Source: Flavobacterium gelatinilyticum
Lineage (GTDB): Bacteria > Bacteroidota > Bacteroidia > Flavobacteriales > Flavobacteriaceae
Length of the DNA: 64,000 nt
NCBI RefSeq assembly: GCF_027111295.1
Contig: NZ_CP114287.1
Span: 3,286,001-3,350,000, forward strand
Reading direction: 5' to 3'
Shown here: in pieces, positions 1 through 9,619 of the stretch
Position numbering within the stretch: the first letter of the stretch is position 1
How the letters are laid out: each line of letters starts with the position of its first letter
Notes under the pieces: model-generated
Databases searched by the model: none
Seen by the model: only the letters and a program-made list of their open reading frames with translations
What the model was told of the DNA's origin: nothing
Made by a program: the position numbers and the translations under genes

Positions 1-823
1 CTGTTGCCCATGCTACAGTATATCCTTTTTTCAGTGCGTTGTCGATAACATCGGTCATATCGTTTACTTTTACATTGTAAACCTGGTCAAGAGACCAATT
101 GTCCGGTACCATCATAGTTGTTTTTTGGTAGTACGGAGAAGTTGTAAACGACGACATTTCGATGTACTCATCCGGGTTAATCCCTACTACTTCTTTAGCA
201 AAAGACTGAGGTGTATAGTTTTTTCCTTTATACGCGAAGTTTTCAGGCACTTTTCCTAAATATGAATCAATTACTGCTGTATAGGCTTTCTGCCAGTTTG
301 GAGTCAATTGTCCGTTTGGATTTTTAACCACAGCAGCCAGAACACCTTCGATTAAAGCAGCCATTTCGGCAAATTTATTTTTATCTGTTCCGTAGTTTAA
401 TCCTGTGTAGACTTCTCTAGGAACGGTTCCGTATTTTTTGTACATATTAATTACGTCGTGAAGCGCACCGCCATCGCCCAATGTAATAGCGCCGTGCATG
501 CGTACATAATTTACGCCTTTATCTACATACACATTTCGGGCAGAAAATACCTGAGATAACTCAACAGGCTGTTTTCCTAAACGAATCATTTCTGACTCTA
601 AAAATGAGTTTGAAGCATAACTCCAGCAAGTTCCGGATGAACCCTGGTTTTTAATAGAGGTGGTTCCTAAGTTAACTACTTCGGTGAATTTAAAAGCTTC
701 TTTACTTTTATCACTCGCATTTAACTTTAATGAATTTACCAAAACGTCTTGTGCAAAACAGCTTCCGGCAGCAACAAAAAATGCTGAAGCGGCAAAAACT
801 GATTTAATTGTATTTTTATACAT
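1..823 (-). CDS. C1B-family cysteine aminopeptidase (bleomycin hydrolase / PepC-like), 3' end outside window
   Basis: The reverse strand reads open from an ATG at 823 to the window edge, giving 274 residues of a partial protein. A secretion signal spans about residues 1-24 (hydrophobic core AASAFFVAAG, then SCFAQ); the Cys22 context could also serve as a weak lipobox. The motif NQGSSGTCWSYAS holds the expected catalytic Cys66 and oxyanion Gln60 of papain-fold enzymes. The following SQVFSARN and the lid-like region fit the bleomycin hydrolase/aminopeptidase C group, which trims peptides from the N terminus. The catalytic His and Asn would lie beyond the window. An exported form is usual in Bacteroidota. 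It is divergent from the AraC regulator at 1069, with about 245 bases between. Confidence 0.85.
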   Translation of the reverse strand, partial: MYKNTIKSVFAASAFFVAAGSCFAQDVLVNSLKLNASDKSKEAFKFTEVVNLGTTSIKNQGSSGTCWSYASNSFLESEMIRLGKQPVELSQVFSARNVYVDKGVNYVRMHGAITLGDGGALHDVINMYKKYGTVPREVYTGLNYGTDKNKFAEMAALIEGVLAAVVKNPNGQLTPNWQKAYTAVIDSYLGKVPENFAYKGKNYTPQSFAKEVVGINPDEYIEMSSFTTSPYYQKTTMMVPDNWSLDQVYNVKVNDMTDVIDNALKKGYTVAWAT

Positions 824-1068
824 AATCAAAGGATTTAATAGTTGACTTATAAGTCGCTCTAATTTTATTTTTGTTACAAATCAATTAAATATTAGGTAAA
901 AAAACTATTATTTTTCCGTTAATGTTTACACAATGTTTTTATTAAGCATCCAAAACTTACAAATTCTGTAAAACGAAGGATGTTTTTTAGAATCTCAATC
1001 TGCCTTGTTTTTATTATCCAAATAAATAGTAATTTGGTTCCTGTTAAATGCCTCGCCAAAAACAGAAA

Positions 1069-1866
1069 ATGTACGAACTGGAAAAAGAAAAATACCTGGG
1101 CAATACCACCAATGTGTTTAATACGCAGCAGGGAATTGCAGTGGTTGAAACCGAGTACCAAAACAAGGTTTACGAAGGCTGGCATTCGCACAATAATGCC
1201 CATATAACCCTTTTCCTGAAAGGCGGTACAACCGAAAAACGAAAGAACTACAGCGAAACACTGGGCGCCGGATCTTTACTGTTTTATCACAGCGATGAAC
1301 TGCACCTAAACCAGAACACACTTTTTCCATCCCGAAATATCAATATTGAAATTGAAGACAATCTTTTAAAAGAACTAAGGATTGATGAAGCTGCAATCGA
1401 AAAATCAGTTCAAAACAGTGCGCTTGCCAAGTTTTTGATTTTGAAAATATTTAAGGAAACACAGAGAGCCGATACTTTTTCTAACGATACAATTAAAATG
1501 CTGTTTTTGCAATTGTCAAACCCGGCTTCGCATTTGGAACGATTTGACAAGAGTCCGTTTTGGGTAAAAAGCATCAATGAGTTATTAAACGACTGTTGGA
1601 ATGAAAACCCGAATTTAAAAGATTTAGCGCAGGTTTTAAACCTGAATCCGGTGACGATTTCTAAACATTTTCCGAAGTATTTTGGCTGTACGCTGGGCGA
1701 ATATATGCGTCGTATCAAGATTAATCGTTCGCTTTCGATGATTCAGTCCACAGAATGCAATTTAACCGAAATTGGCCTCGAATGCGGTTTTGCGGATCAG
1801 AGTCATTTTACGAGAACTTTTAAAGATCAGACGGGATTTTTACCTAAACAGTTTCAGAAATTATAA
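1069..1866 (+). CDS. AraC family transcriptional regulator
   Basis: This is a cytoplasmic DNA-binding regulator of about 265 residues. The N-terminal part has a cupin-like sensor (HSHNNAHITLFLKGG, then AGSLLFYHSDELH). The C-terminal 100 residues hold the two helix-turn-helix units of the AraC family, ending in the typical LECGFADQSHFTRTFKDQTGFLPKQF. An in-frame ATG also lies at 1048, but a likely -7 element (GTAATTTG, 1029-1036) with a TTG at 1005 would place the transcript start near 1043, so I prefer the ATG at 1069, which follows an A-rich stretch. The target is unknown; the adjacent CPBP protease gene 74 bases downstream is the nearest co-oriented gene and may be co-transcribed. Confidence 0.85.
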   Translation: MYELEKEKYLGNTTNVFNTQQGIAVVETEYQNKVYEGWHSHNNAHITLFLKGGTTEKRKNYSETLGAGSLLFYHSDELHLNQNTLFPSRNINIEIEDNLLKELRIDEAAIEKSVQNSALAKFLILKIFKETQRADTFSNDTIKMLFLQLSNPASHLERFDKSPFWVKSINELLNDCWNENPNLKDLAQVLNLNPVTISKHFPKYFGCTLGEYMRRIKINRSLSMIQSTECNLTEIGLECGFADQSHFTRTFKDQTGFLPKQFQKL

Positions 1867-1940
1867 AGAAGGCAAATTTCATTCTATTTTTTTATTTGGG
1901 GGCGCTGTAGATTTGCTTCAAATTAAAACCAAATTTAAAA

Positions 1941-2798
1941 ATGGAAACACTTACCACAAAACAAAAAATATTCAATTCGCCTGTTACCACCATTATCCTT
2001 GCCCTGCTTGTTTTTATGGCAGTTGTAATTGCCGGACAGCAGATTACATCAAAATTACTGGCTTTAACGCCTTTAGACAAAGATTACAGGAGTCTTTTAA
2101 AAGGACTTTTAGTTTCGGCCATGTGTGTGTACAGTTATATTCTTTTCTTTAAAAAATATGAAAAGAGAGAAGTTACCGAATTTGCTTCGAAAGAATTTAT
2201 CAAGAATATCCTCTTAGGAATTTTTGTTGGTTTCACACTTCAGGCTCTTACTATCCTGGTAATTTATCTTAACGGAAGTTATAGCGTTATAGCCGTAAAT
2301 CCGGTTTCGTTTATCCTGATTCCGCTTGCGCTTATGTTTACGGTTGCCATTATTGAGGAAATTCTGGTGCGTGGTATTTTATTTAGAATTGTCGAAGAAA
2401 AACTGGGCAGTTATATTTCTCTTCTTATTTCGGGCGTAACGTTCTGGATACTGCATCTTATCAATCCGCACAGCACTTTTCTTTCGGGATTATGTATTAC
2501 GGCTGCAGGTTTTTTATTCGGCGCAGCTTATATGTACAAGCGTAATTTGTGGTTTCCTATTGCAATTCATTTTGCATGGAATTTTACTCAATCAGGAATT
2601 TTTGGGGCTATTACTTCCGGAAACGAAAAAACAAATAGTCTGCTGGAGGCCAAAATACAGGGCTCTGAATTTATTACAGGAGGCGCATTTGGACCGGAAG
2701 GTTCTATTCAGGCTGTTGTTTTTTGTTTTGTGGGCACCTTTATTTTATTGGCTTTGTGCCATAGAGAAAATAAAATTGTGAAGCCTTATTGGAGATAA
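1941..2798 (+). CDS. CPBP family intramembrane metalloprotease
   Basis: This is a polytopic inner-membrane protein of 285 residues with about eight hydrophobic segments. It carries the signature motifs of the CPBP (Abi/CAAX-like) protease family: EEILVRGILF (E139, E140, R144), then WILHLINPHS with a His, and IAIHFAWNF with a second His. In this family these residues bind the metal and perform intramembrane proteolysis. In bacteria the substrates are mostly unknown; some members give bacteriocin self-immunity. The gene follows the AraC regulator by 74 bases and ends in a strong hairpin terminator. The first 10 residues are soluble and the start is the only nearby ATG. The family call is firm, the substrate unknown. 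Confidence 0.88.
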   Translation: METLTTKQKIFNSPVTTIILALLVFMAVVIAGQQITSKLLALTPLDKDYRSLLKGLLVSAMCVYSYILFFKKYEKREVTEFASKEFIKNILLGIFVGFTLQALTILVIYLNGSYSVIAVNPVSFILIPLALMFTVAIIEEILVRGILFRIVEEKLGSYISLLISGVTFWILHLINPHSTFLSGLCITAAGFLFGAAYMYKRNLWFPIAIHFAWNFTQSGIFGAITSGNEKTNSLLEAKIQGSEFITGGAFGPEGSIQAVVFCFVGTFILLALCHRENKIVKPYWR

Positions 2799-2836
2799 AT
2801 CTTTGATGCTGCGAATGGACACGAAATATAACTTAA

Positions 2837-2868
2837 ATCCCGAAACTATCGTTTCGGGATTTTTTTTT
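2837..2868 (+). terminator. Rho-independent terminator after the CPBP protease gene
   Basis: A perfect 10-bp stem (ATCCCGAAAC / GTTTCGGGAT) with a 4-base loop is followed by eight T residues. Confidence 0.9.
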
Positions 2869-2896
2869 ATAAAGGGAAAAAATTGTCAAAATGCAT

Positions 2897-4090
2897 TTAT
2901 CGCAGCCAGTTACTTCCAAAAACAATGTAATATGCCCAGTCTTCGGGGCCCCGGGCTACATCGACACCCATGCGGAGTTTGAATTTTCGGGCAATTAAAT
3001 AGCGAAATCCGGTTCCGTAACTGTATACAACAGGTTTTGCAAAAGCCTGATCCCAGTCGTTAAAAGCGCTAGCCAGACCGCCGTAACCCATTACGCTCCA
3101 GCGTTTGTAAACGTCCCATCGTAATTCGGCTTCTGTTACGATACTGGTTTTACCCTGATATCTTGCTGCAGGAATTCCTCTCAGGTTAATTCCCGGCAGT
3201 AAATAAAAAGGCGGACTCCCAAACGCCTGCTCCCCTTCTAACCTGAGCCCGCCAATTAATTTTTTTGATAACGGATAAAATCCTATTGCCGAAAAATTTA
3301 CGCGCCAGGCATCATAATCGCTTCCTATCGCATCATCTGACCAGAAAAAGTCGGACTGAAGACGTATTCCTTTATCTGGCGTAAATATATTATCGCGTCC
3401 GTCAAACTGAACGGCGAGTCCCACCTGACTTATTGTACTTTTAATATCTTTTGGATCTACAAAAGGAGGCGGTAAATTTAAATCAGGCAGGTTTATTTTT
3501 GAGTTTAAAAATAAATACTGCGGCCCTGCACTCCATTTTGGATTATTAAACTGTTTTAACCATTGTGTATAAAAAATAGTAGACCGGAAGTTAAGTTTAA
3601 ATTCCTGATCGCTTAAATTAGGCAGATTGTTGGCATAAAACGATAAGTTCATATCGCCGTACCCTGCCATCGCGCGATATAAAATTCGGGATTTTATAAG
3701 TGTTCCAGACCGGAATGCGCCTGCCATCCAGCTTTTATTTCCGGTATACATACCAATTCCTCCCGTAATATCCGGATTTATAAATCTTTTTTTGCCGTTT
3801 TCATCTACAACCGGTGCATGTTTTTTCAGAAAAACAGGCACAATGGCGCCTCCAATTCCGCCCAAAGCCGGTTCTGTAATTATCGTCGGCACTACAATAA
3901 AACCGTGTGCATAAATAATATAATCGCTTAAATCGAAAGCACCGTCAAGGGAATCTTTTGTACTTATATGAGGATGTTGTTTCTGCGCAATTGCAGTCTG
4001 AAATGAAAAAAGGCAGATAACAAATGTGAAAACTGTTTTTTGAAAAAGCTTTCTGTTTTTTATAGAACAATCTGAATAAGTATTTCTCAT
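2897..4090 (-). CDS. BamA/TamA family outer-membrane beta-barrel protein (surface antigen, D15-like)
   Basis: The 397-residue protein has a signal peptide (hydrophobic TVFTFVICLFSF, cleavage near AIAQ at 36). The body is a predicted 16-strand barrel of the D15/Omp85 type: alternating strands, the DGRDNIFTPDKGIRLQSDF motif typical of the last third of these barrels, LPGINLRGIPAARYQGK, and an end rich in aromatics (YYIVFGSNWLR). There is no room for POTRA domains, so it is not the essential BamA but one of the small accessory Omp85-like proteins common in Bacteroidota. It is the last gene of a minus-strand block and lies 55 bases after the porin-like gene. Its cargo or role is unknown. Confidence 0.8.
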   Translation of the reverse strand: MRNTYSDCSIKNRKLFQKTVFTFVICLFSFQTAIAQKQHPHISTKDSLDGAFDLSDYIIYAHGFIVVPTIITEPALGGIGGAIVPVFLKKHAPVVDENGKKRFINPDITGGIGMYTGNKSWMAGAFRSGTLIKSRILYRAMAGYGDMNLSFYANNLPNLSDQEFKLNFRSTIFYTQWLKQFNNPKWSAGPQYLFLNSKINLPDLNLPPPFVDPKDIKSTISQVGLAVQFDGRDNIFTPDKGIRLQSDFFWSDDAIGSDYDAWRVNFSAIGFYPLSKKLIGGLRLEGEQAFGSPPFYLLPGINLRGIPAARYQGKTSIVTEAELRWDVYKRWSVMGYGGLASAFNDWDQAFAKPVVYSYGTGFRYLIARKFKLRMGVDVARGPEDWAYYIVFGSNWLR

Positions 4091-4145
4091 TTAAATCAAT
4101 TTAAAATTTTCGCATTCAATTAAAAAACATCTGCTTTAAGCTGTT

Positions 4146-5105
4146 TTATCCTTTTTTTTCTTCTGCCAGACTAAATACGTGCGCCAGCGTTAAGAAAAAG
4201 GTATTTCCCTGAAAACGGCTCTGGGCACCCAGCTCAGAAACCCAGCGAAGTCCCGCCGAAGTTTTACTGCCAATATGAAAGTAATTTACTTCGGCACCCA
4301 AAGCCCCTATACGATCTTTGTCTGGTTCAAGGATTATATTTCCTACCGGAATTTTATCGTTTGAGACTTTGTACTGCAGATAATAAATAAGTCCCGCATT
4401 CAGGATTCCTTTTGGTGCAGTTTTTTCGGCATTGAGCATATAAAAGGTTTTTCCCAAACCGCCTTCGATGCTTAAAATATCTCCGGTTTTTATATCGGTA
4501 TCTTTCTTTTTTCCGTTGATTTCATAAGAAACCAGAGCCGAAAAATGAAAGGTCTTTTTATCGTTAAAAAACAAAGTTGTTCCAGCCGAAATTTCATTCA
4601 TAAACATTCCGAGTCCGGCATTATCCGAGGCTCCTGCATTGAATTTTCCGGTTGGAATATACATTTGATAACTAAAAACAAAATCGGCTCTTTTATTATG
4701 CCAGCCCAATTGTAAAGGCTGAATGTACATATCTGTAAAAGCCAGTGAATTTCTGGTATCGATAAAATTTCCCTGAATGGTATTCGAAGCAAAAGCTACT
4801 AAAATAGTGGCGCCGTAATTGGCTCCCAGAATTTTAAAATCGCTTACATATGCTGCTCCGACTCCTGTTAAAAACATGGTAAGGTCAGGATTGGCAACCT
4901 TGTCTCCGTCAGCGTTTCGAAGCGTTCCGGCATCATACAGATAAGCGGGTACATATACACTCAGAGTATTCGCAGGCGTTTGCGTTCCGGACTGCAGTCC
5001 CATTGCACCCAGTATATGACCGCCTTTCAGCTGTGCCTGAGTTACGGCACTTACAGCAAAAAACAAAACAGAAAATAGTAATTGCAGTATTGATTTTGAT
5101 TTCAT
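4146..5105 (-). CDS. Outer-membrane transporter-like beta-barrel (phenol-degradation MetA / SphA type)
   Basis: This 319-residue exported protein has a clear signal peptide ending at AVTQAQ (about residue 24). The start of the mature part, LKGGHILGAMGLQSGTQTPANT, with PAYLYDAGTLRNADG and the later SYQMYIPTGKFNAG, is the pattern of the Phenol_MetA_deg / SphA-like channel family, which forms outer-membrane pores for small organic solutes. The sequence alternates aromatic and glycine-rich strands throughout. It lies upstream of, and co-directional with, the BamA-like gene and follows the membrane AraC regulator by 61 bases. The substrate cannot be inferred. Confidence 0.7.
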   Translation of the reverse strand: MKSKSILQLLFSVLFFAVSAVTQAQLKGGHILGAMGLQSGTQTPANTLSVYVPAYLYDAGTLRNADGDKVANPDLTMFLTGVGAAYVSDFKILGANYGATILVAFASNTIQGNFIDTRNSLAFTDMYIQPLQLGWHNKRADFVFSYQMYIPTGKFNAGASDNAGLGMFMNEISAGTTLFFNDKKTFHFSALVSYEINGKKKDTDIKTGDILSIEGGLGKTFYMLNAEKTAPKGILNAGLIYYLQYKVSNDKIPVGNIILEPDKDRIGALGAEVNYFHIGSKTSAGLRWVSELGAQSRFQGNTFFLTLAHVFSLAEEKKG

Positions 5106-5166
5106 GGTTTCTTTGTATTAATTAGTCATCATGATTTTGTAATCATCGAAAAAGTCTGCCGTAATG

Positions 5167-6318
5167 CTACGGATTTACTCTGATTACTCTGAAATATTCT
5201 GAAGGAGATTTTCCTGTATGCTTTATAAAAGCCCTGAAACAGGTTGTTCTGGACTTAAAACCGGATGCCCACGCCATACCTTCGAGCGATAGTCCTTTCC
5301 AGTCTGAATCGTTTATTTTTTCTTTAAAATATTCAATTCGTTTGAGGTTTATATAATCCTGAAAATGCAGATTGAATTCGGAATTTATTAAATTGGAGAG
5401 ATTATTTACCGTTATTCCGGTTTCTTCGGCAATATCACGAATTACCAGATCTTTTTTCAGAAACAGTTTTTTTGAGGCAAAAGTGCTTTCAAGCAGTGCC
5501 AGATAAATTTGTTTTTTCTCGGGCGTTAATTCTTTTACGACCGGCATTACCGCCTGGGCTTCTTTGATGATGATTACATTATCATTTCCAAAATCAATTA
5601 CTTCAATTTGACCTTCTTCGGTTTCGTCGTAAAATATATGCGGCTTAAAATACAGCCATCCTACTGTAAAAACCAATACGGCCGAAATCAGTATATAACA
5701 CGATAAATTATCGGCTTTATTAATCAAAAAGAAGTGTACAAAAAGTGTCGAAAACAAGAACAAGGTCATAAGATTGTACACTCTGATCCATCCTAATATT
5801 TTCATTTTCTGAAGCTGATTTTCTTTGAACTTTTTCAGATCATAATTTAAAATCATCATCGTCTGGCAGAAAGCATAAACAAGCCAGATGCTAAGGCTGA
5901 GCATAGAAAACGGACTGTTTATTTTTACCGAAAGATAATTGATAAAGTAGATTTGAGTAAAATTCCCGATCCATACCCCAATAGTCAATAAAAAATACAC
6001 GATAAACGGAAAAAAATGCAGCCAGTCGTATTTTTTAAAGGAGGAATCTGAAAACAACACACTTCGCACATACAAAAAAGCGCATGGAGCTACCAGAAAT
6101 ATGAATGATTTTGTAATCATAAACAAATCCGGAAACTTCTTGAAAACATTTGCCGATAAATAGAAATTATAAATGCTTACAACGGCCAGACTGAACAAAA
6201 ACAGTCCCAGAAAAAAACTTCTTGAGTAGTTTTTCTTTGAAAAAAGAACCATAAACGAGGTCGCAAAACCCACGATTGTAGCAATAAAAAAGAAGAGTGA
6301 AAGTAAAATATCGATCAT
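5167..6318 (-). CDS. Membrane-anchored AraC-type regulator (seven-helix N terminus plus HTH)
   Basis: The first 240 of 383 residues form about seven hydrophobic helices (for example LLSLFFFIATIVGFATSFMVLF and FLFVHFFLINKADNLSCYILIS in part). The C-terminal 110 residues are an AraC HTH pair: VIRDIAEETGITVNNLSNLIN and a terminal GFKSRTTCFRAFIKHTGKSPSEYFR. This architecture, a 7TM sensor fused to an AraC output domain, is common in Bacteroidota, where the regulator presumably senses an envelope or membrane signal. It sits between the barrel genes and the DUF4136 lipoprotein, so it is a natural candidate controller of this envelope cluster. Its own target sites are not proven. Confidence 0.8.
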   Translation of the reverse strand: MIDILLSLFFFIATIVGFATSFMVLFSKKNYSRSFFLGLFLFSLAVVSIYNFYLSANVFKKFPDLFMITKSFIFLVAPCAFLYVRSVLFSDSSFKKYDWLHFFPFIVYFLLTIGVWIGNFTQIYFINYLSVKINSPFSMLSLSIWLVYAFCQTMMILNYDLKKFKENQLQKMKILGWIRVYNLMTLFLFSTLFVHFFLINKADNLSCYILISAVLVFTVGWLYFKPHIFYDETEEGQIEVIDFGNDNVIIIKEAQAVMPVVKELTPEKKQIYLALLESTFASKKLFLKKDLVIRDIAEETGITVNNLSNLINSEFNLHFQDYINLKRIEYFKEKINDSDWKGLSLEGMAWASGFKSRTTCFRAFIKHTGKSPSEYFRVIRVNP

Positions 6319-6445
6319 TTTTTAAGTTTATTTGTTTGTTGTATTCTTAAAAAAGAGTTTTCGAGCGGGGACCTTCATTTTATAAACAAATGTGCTTGTT
6401 TAAGACTGATAGACTAAGCACATTTGCTTTTTATACTGTTTCGGT

Positions 6446-7024
6446 TTATTTTTTAACCGAACCCGGAGGGAAATCCGCCAGTATTTTTTTGATAGAACTA
6501 TTGATAAATTCTTCCGGATTATCCGGCTTGCTGTCGATTTCTGCATTCCCGATTCCCTGCCACAGCAGTTTTTGGTTTTTGGCAGATACTATATCGATTA
6601 CAAGAGAGCCGTCAACATAGTCGTAGGTGTTAAAGGTCGTATTGGCACCGCCCATCATGGCACCGCCGCCCCAGTATCCGTAAGGTCTGTACATACCTCC
6701 GTATCCGTAAAAATCTGTATTGGCACTAACTGAAGTTCTGTTTTTTAAGATAGAAACCGCATTTACCTTTAAATCCGGGTTAGATGATTCTGTAAATCCT
6801 TTGGCAATCATTTCGTTTCGGATTGCTTTTGTCACTCGATCTACATTCAATTGATTTACTTGTCCTTCCTGCGCTCTTAAATCATAAACCGCAAAGGTTT
6901 TGTACTCACTGAAGTTGGCAGAATGATCGTAATCTGTTGTTACTTTTACTGTTGGCGAACAGCTGTAAAATAATCCCAAAAATAATACGGGAATTAGGCG
7001 AAGATTTGTTCTTTTAATATTCAT
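6446..7024 (-). CDS. DUF4136 domain lipoprotein
   Basis: The protein has 192 residues. A lipobox (LFYSC, Cys22) follows a short hydrophobic stretch, so it should be lipid-anchored in the envelope. The mature part has the DUF4136 pattern: VKVTTDYDHSANFSEYKTFAVYD near the start and YVDGSLVIDIVSAKNQKLLW with WQGIGNAEI near the end. A glycine/tyrosine-rich patch (YGYGGMYRPYGYWGGGAMMG) lies in the middle. The function of DUF4136 is not established. It is upstream of the 7TM AraC gene with about 127 bases between and is probably its own transcription unit. Confidence 0.85.
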   Translation of the reverse strand: MNIKRTNLRLIPVLFLGLFYSCSPTVKVTTDYDHSANFSEYKTFAVYDLRAQEGQVNQLNVDRVTKAIRNEMIAKGFTESSNPDLKVNAVSILKNRTSVSANTDFYGYGGMYRPYGYWGGGAMMGGANTTFNTYDYVDGSLVIDIVSAKNQKLLWQGIGNAEIDSKPDNPEEFINSSIKKILADFPPGSVKK

Positions 7025-7303
7025 GATGTCTTATTTAAAAAATTAATTATAAATGTGTTAAACTCGATGTATTAAAATCTTAAAAATCCTGAATGAACGA
7101 AAAATAGCACTTTTATATGTTAAAATACTACTAACCAATAAATTACTATACACTCAAAGATAGATTTTTTTCTGTAATCTCCACAATGAATCGCAAAAAT
7201 TCTTACTTAATTGAAAAATTATCATTCATAAAAACTTTAAAAAATCTTTTATGAATCTACTTACCTTATACGACTACATAATGCAGCCATCTTTTGAAAT
7301 CGT

Positions 7304-8704
7304 TCAGGTCTCTGCTGCAATTGGCAGTCGTCCTTGTTTAATTGCTTCTAACATTTTATTATAATCTGATTCATTTTGATTGGCATACAGAATCGAAAAT
7401 TCTGAAACTGCATTGGCAAATTCGTCCGAATCTCCTATATAACCAGACAGCACCGACGGATCTCCTGATCGTGCATGTGCCCTTGCAAGCGCCCATCCGC
7501 AGGCTTTTGCATATTCGCACAGGTTTTTGGGTTTCATAATTTCAAGAACAGGTTTCACCTTTGCATCCCGGAGCTGCCGGAGGTAGAAAAAACGGTTTTT
7601 ATTGTCGTTTGTCCAGCCCAGAAACAAATCAGAGGCAGACTGCATCAGTTTTTGTCCCATTACGATTCTTTCGCCCTGATGACTGTATTTTCCTTTATTC
7701 TTAACGTAAGGTTCCAATACACTTTTTCGGGCTTCTTTAAACTGTAAAAAAATCGGTTCTCCTGTTGCCGACATCAGCAGGCTAATCCCACAGAGTGTTC
7801 CCACACTGCCTACGCCTACCACCTTTACAGCTGCATCATGCAGGGCATATCGGCTGAGTAAGACCTGTTTGTCATCTGAAAGTGATTCGATATATCGTTT
7901 ATGAATGATATTGGCTTCTTTTAATATTTCTGATTGTTCGTTTCCGGAGGGATGAAATATTAGCGGAGGCTCATCTTTAATTCTTGCTCTTACACCATCG
8001 AGAGAGGTCATCTTGGCAAATTCCTTTTCATGGGCTGTATATTCTGACGCTTTCTTAATTCGTTTATGATGAAATTCCCTTATCTCTTTATCATGTCCCA
8101 TATCGATCAGTTCAGCCAGATCAATATCGGCATACCAGATCTGCAATGCTGATAATCTGCTGTATTCGATCATGTGTCTTTTGTAGCTGTCAGCCGCATT
8201 CCATGCAAATTCTTTACAATTTTTACCGGAAAACTTCAGCCATCTGCCTGCAATGACAAAACTGGCTGCTAATCGTTTTACATCCCATTCCCAGGGACCT
8301 GGAAAAGTTTCATCAAAATCATTAATATCAAAAACCAATTTCCGCTCCGGTGTGGCAAAACCGCCAAAATTCATTAAATGACAGTCTCCGCACAACTGGA
8401 GACTAATTCCGGAAATTGGCGTATGAGCCAGATCTGCTGCCATAATAGCTGCTGCACCTCTAAAAAAGGAAAATGGTGACTCCATCATTCTGCTGTAGCG
8501 GATAGGGAGTAAACTTTCTACCCTTCCAACACCTGTTTCAATTAAAATATCAACAGGATTTTTTCTGTTTTTAAAAGAGTTCCATTCTTTATGCCGCAAA
8601 AGAGGTGTCGTTTTCCTTATCGATACGCCTTTGGCATAACGTTCTGCTTTTGAGGCAGCCGGATCAAATACACTTTTATTATTTTCTCTAAATCCATCAG
8701 TCAT
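7304..8704 (-). CDS. DUF2252 family protein (kinase-like fold)
   Basis: The chosen start at 8704 gives 466 residues; an upstream in-frame ATG at 8773 would overlap the preceding gene by 46 bases and adds a signal-like stretch with no family match. The motif CGDCHLMNFGG followed by VFDINDFDETFPGPWEWDVKRLA resembles the catalytic HxxxxN and metal-binding DxD of aminoglycoside-phosphotransferase/choline-kinase folds, to which DUF2252 is thought to be related. The protein should be cytoplasmic. It is 23 bases downstream of an exported barrel-like gene in the block that also contains a HAD phosphatase and a sulfatase. The substrate is unknown; family call firm, kinase activity only inferred. Confidence 0.85.
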   Translation of the reverse strand: MTDGFRENNKSVFDPAASKAERYAKGVSIRKTTPLLRHKEWNSFKNRKNPVDILIETGVGRVESLLPIRYSRMMESPFSFFRGAAAIMAADLAHTPISGISLQLCGDCHLMNFGGFATPERKLVFDINDFDETFPGPWEWDVKRLAASFVIAGRWLKFSGKNCKEFAWNAADSYKRHMIEYSRLSALQIWYADIDLAELIDMGHDKEIREFHHKRIKKASEYTAHEKEFAKMTSLDGVRARIKDEPPLIFHPSGNEQSEILKEANIIHKRYIESLSDDKQVLLSRYALHDAAVKVVGVGSVGTLCGISLLMSATGEPIFLQFKEARKSVLEPYVKNKGKYSHQGERIVMGQKLMQSASDLFLGWTNDNKNRFFYLRQLRDAKVKPVLEIMKPKNLCEYAKACGWALARAHARSGDPSVLSGYIGDSDEFANAVSEFSILYANQNESDYNKMLEAIKQGRLPIAAET

Positions 8705-8727
8705 AATTTTTGATATTAAAAAAATAG

Positions 8728-9549
8728 TTAAGAACCCGGAAACACAAAAGCAATAACAGCTCTTAATCCCCAATCCGGTCTGATGGATTGATGCCCGACA
8801 ATTGGAATTAAAGGCTGTACGGAAAACTGAACAACCTGACTGCCAAATTTAGTAATGCCTCCCAATGAAGGGTTCAGAGAAATCAGGGTAGTATTGCCTT
8901 CCCAGTTTTGCGTAATTTCAGCATTGACTCCCCAGCTTGCACCGCTTTTATAACTATGAGATAAAAATATCTGTGTGTAAAAACTATTGAAATCTGCACG
9001 ATCAGATGCTCCGGCAACGGACCAAATCTGATTGGCAATAAATCCTACAGACAGTCCTTTGCCCTGATGCATGAGCAGTACACTTGGTCCAACTCCAAAT
9101 TTTTCTGTCCCTAAAACTTTTTCAGTAGCTGAAGGCACTAAAAATGCAGGCCCGGCTCCAAAGATTATTTTTTTTGTTTTAGGAGCAAAAAAAGCCGTCA
9201 CAGTTGCATCACTTAAACCAAATTCGTGCGTATTAAATCCTGTTATATTTCTTTGATCTACAACCGGAAGTATATAACGTGTAATTAAATTGAGATTATC
9301 CGATAATTTAAACGGAACAACCGGCTGTATATTGATTGTATACTTTACACCATTATACTGACCAATTCCGTAATTTAAATTGTTTTGAAGCGGTACACTG
9401 ATTAGACTTGCCACCGGATTTGCTAATTTGTCTGCCAGCTCCTGTGCACTGTTCCCTGGTTTTGGTTCTTCCTGCGCAAATACTGCAAAATGCAAAAGAA
9501 GAATAACAATCGTGCTTCTTAATCTTGTAAAATATTTTGCTTGTTTCAT
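8728..9549 (-). CDS. Exported beta-barrel-like protein, unknown function
   Basis: I chose the ATG at 9549 (273 residues) because it directly precedes a normal signal peptide (RSTIVILLLHFAVFAQEE, cleavage near residue 26); an ATG 13 codons upstream adds a non-signal extension. The mature protein has many short amphipathic strands, with LSDNLNLITRYILPV, FGAGPAFLVPSAT and LSVGFIANQIWSV, and a C terminus WGLRAVIAFVFPGS with aromatic residues. This is the look of a small outer-membrane porin or transporter related to the MetA/SphA group, but I cannot name a family securely. It lies between the HAD lipoprotein (70 bases) and DUF2252 (23 bases) and is likely co-transcribed with them. Confidence 0.7.
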   Translation of the reverse strand: MKQAKYFTRLRSTIVILLLHFAVFAQEEPKPGNSAQELADKLANPVASLISVPLQNNLNYGIGQYNGVKYTINIQPVVPFKLSDNLNLITRYILPVVDQRNITGFNTHEFGLSDATVTAFFAPKTKKIIFGAGPAFLVPSATEKVLGTEKFGVGPSVLLMHQGKGLSVGFIANQIWSVAGASDRADFNSFYTQIFLSHSYKSGASWGVNAEITQNWEGNTTLISLNPSLGGITKFGSQVVQFSVQPLIPIVGHQSIRPDWGLRAVIAFVFPGS

Positions 9550-9619
9550 ATTTATAGGGTGTAATAGTTTATTTGTAATAAAAAACAATACAATAAATTC
9601 TGAGACAAAATATATTTAG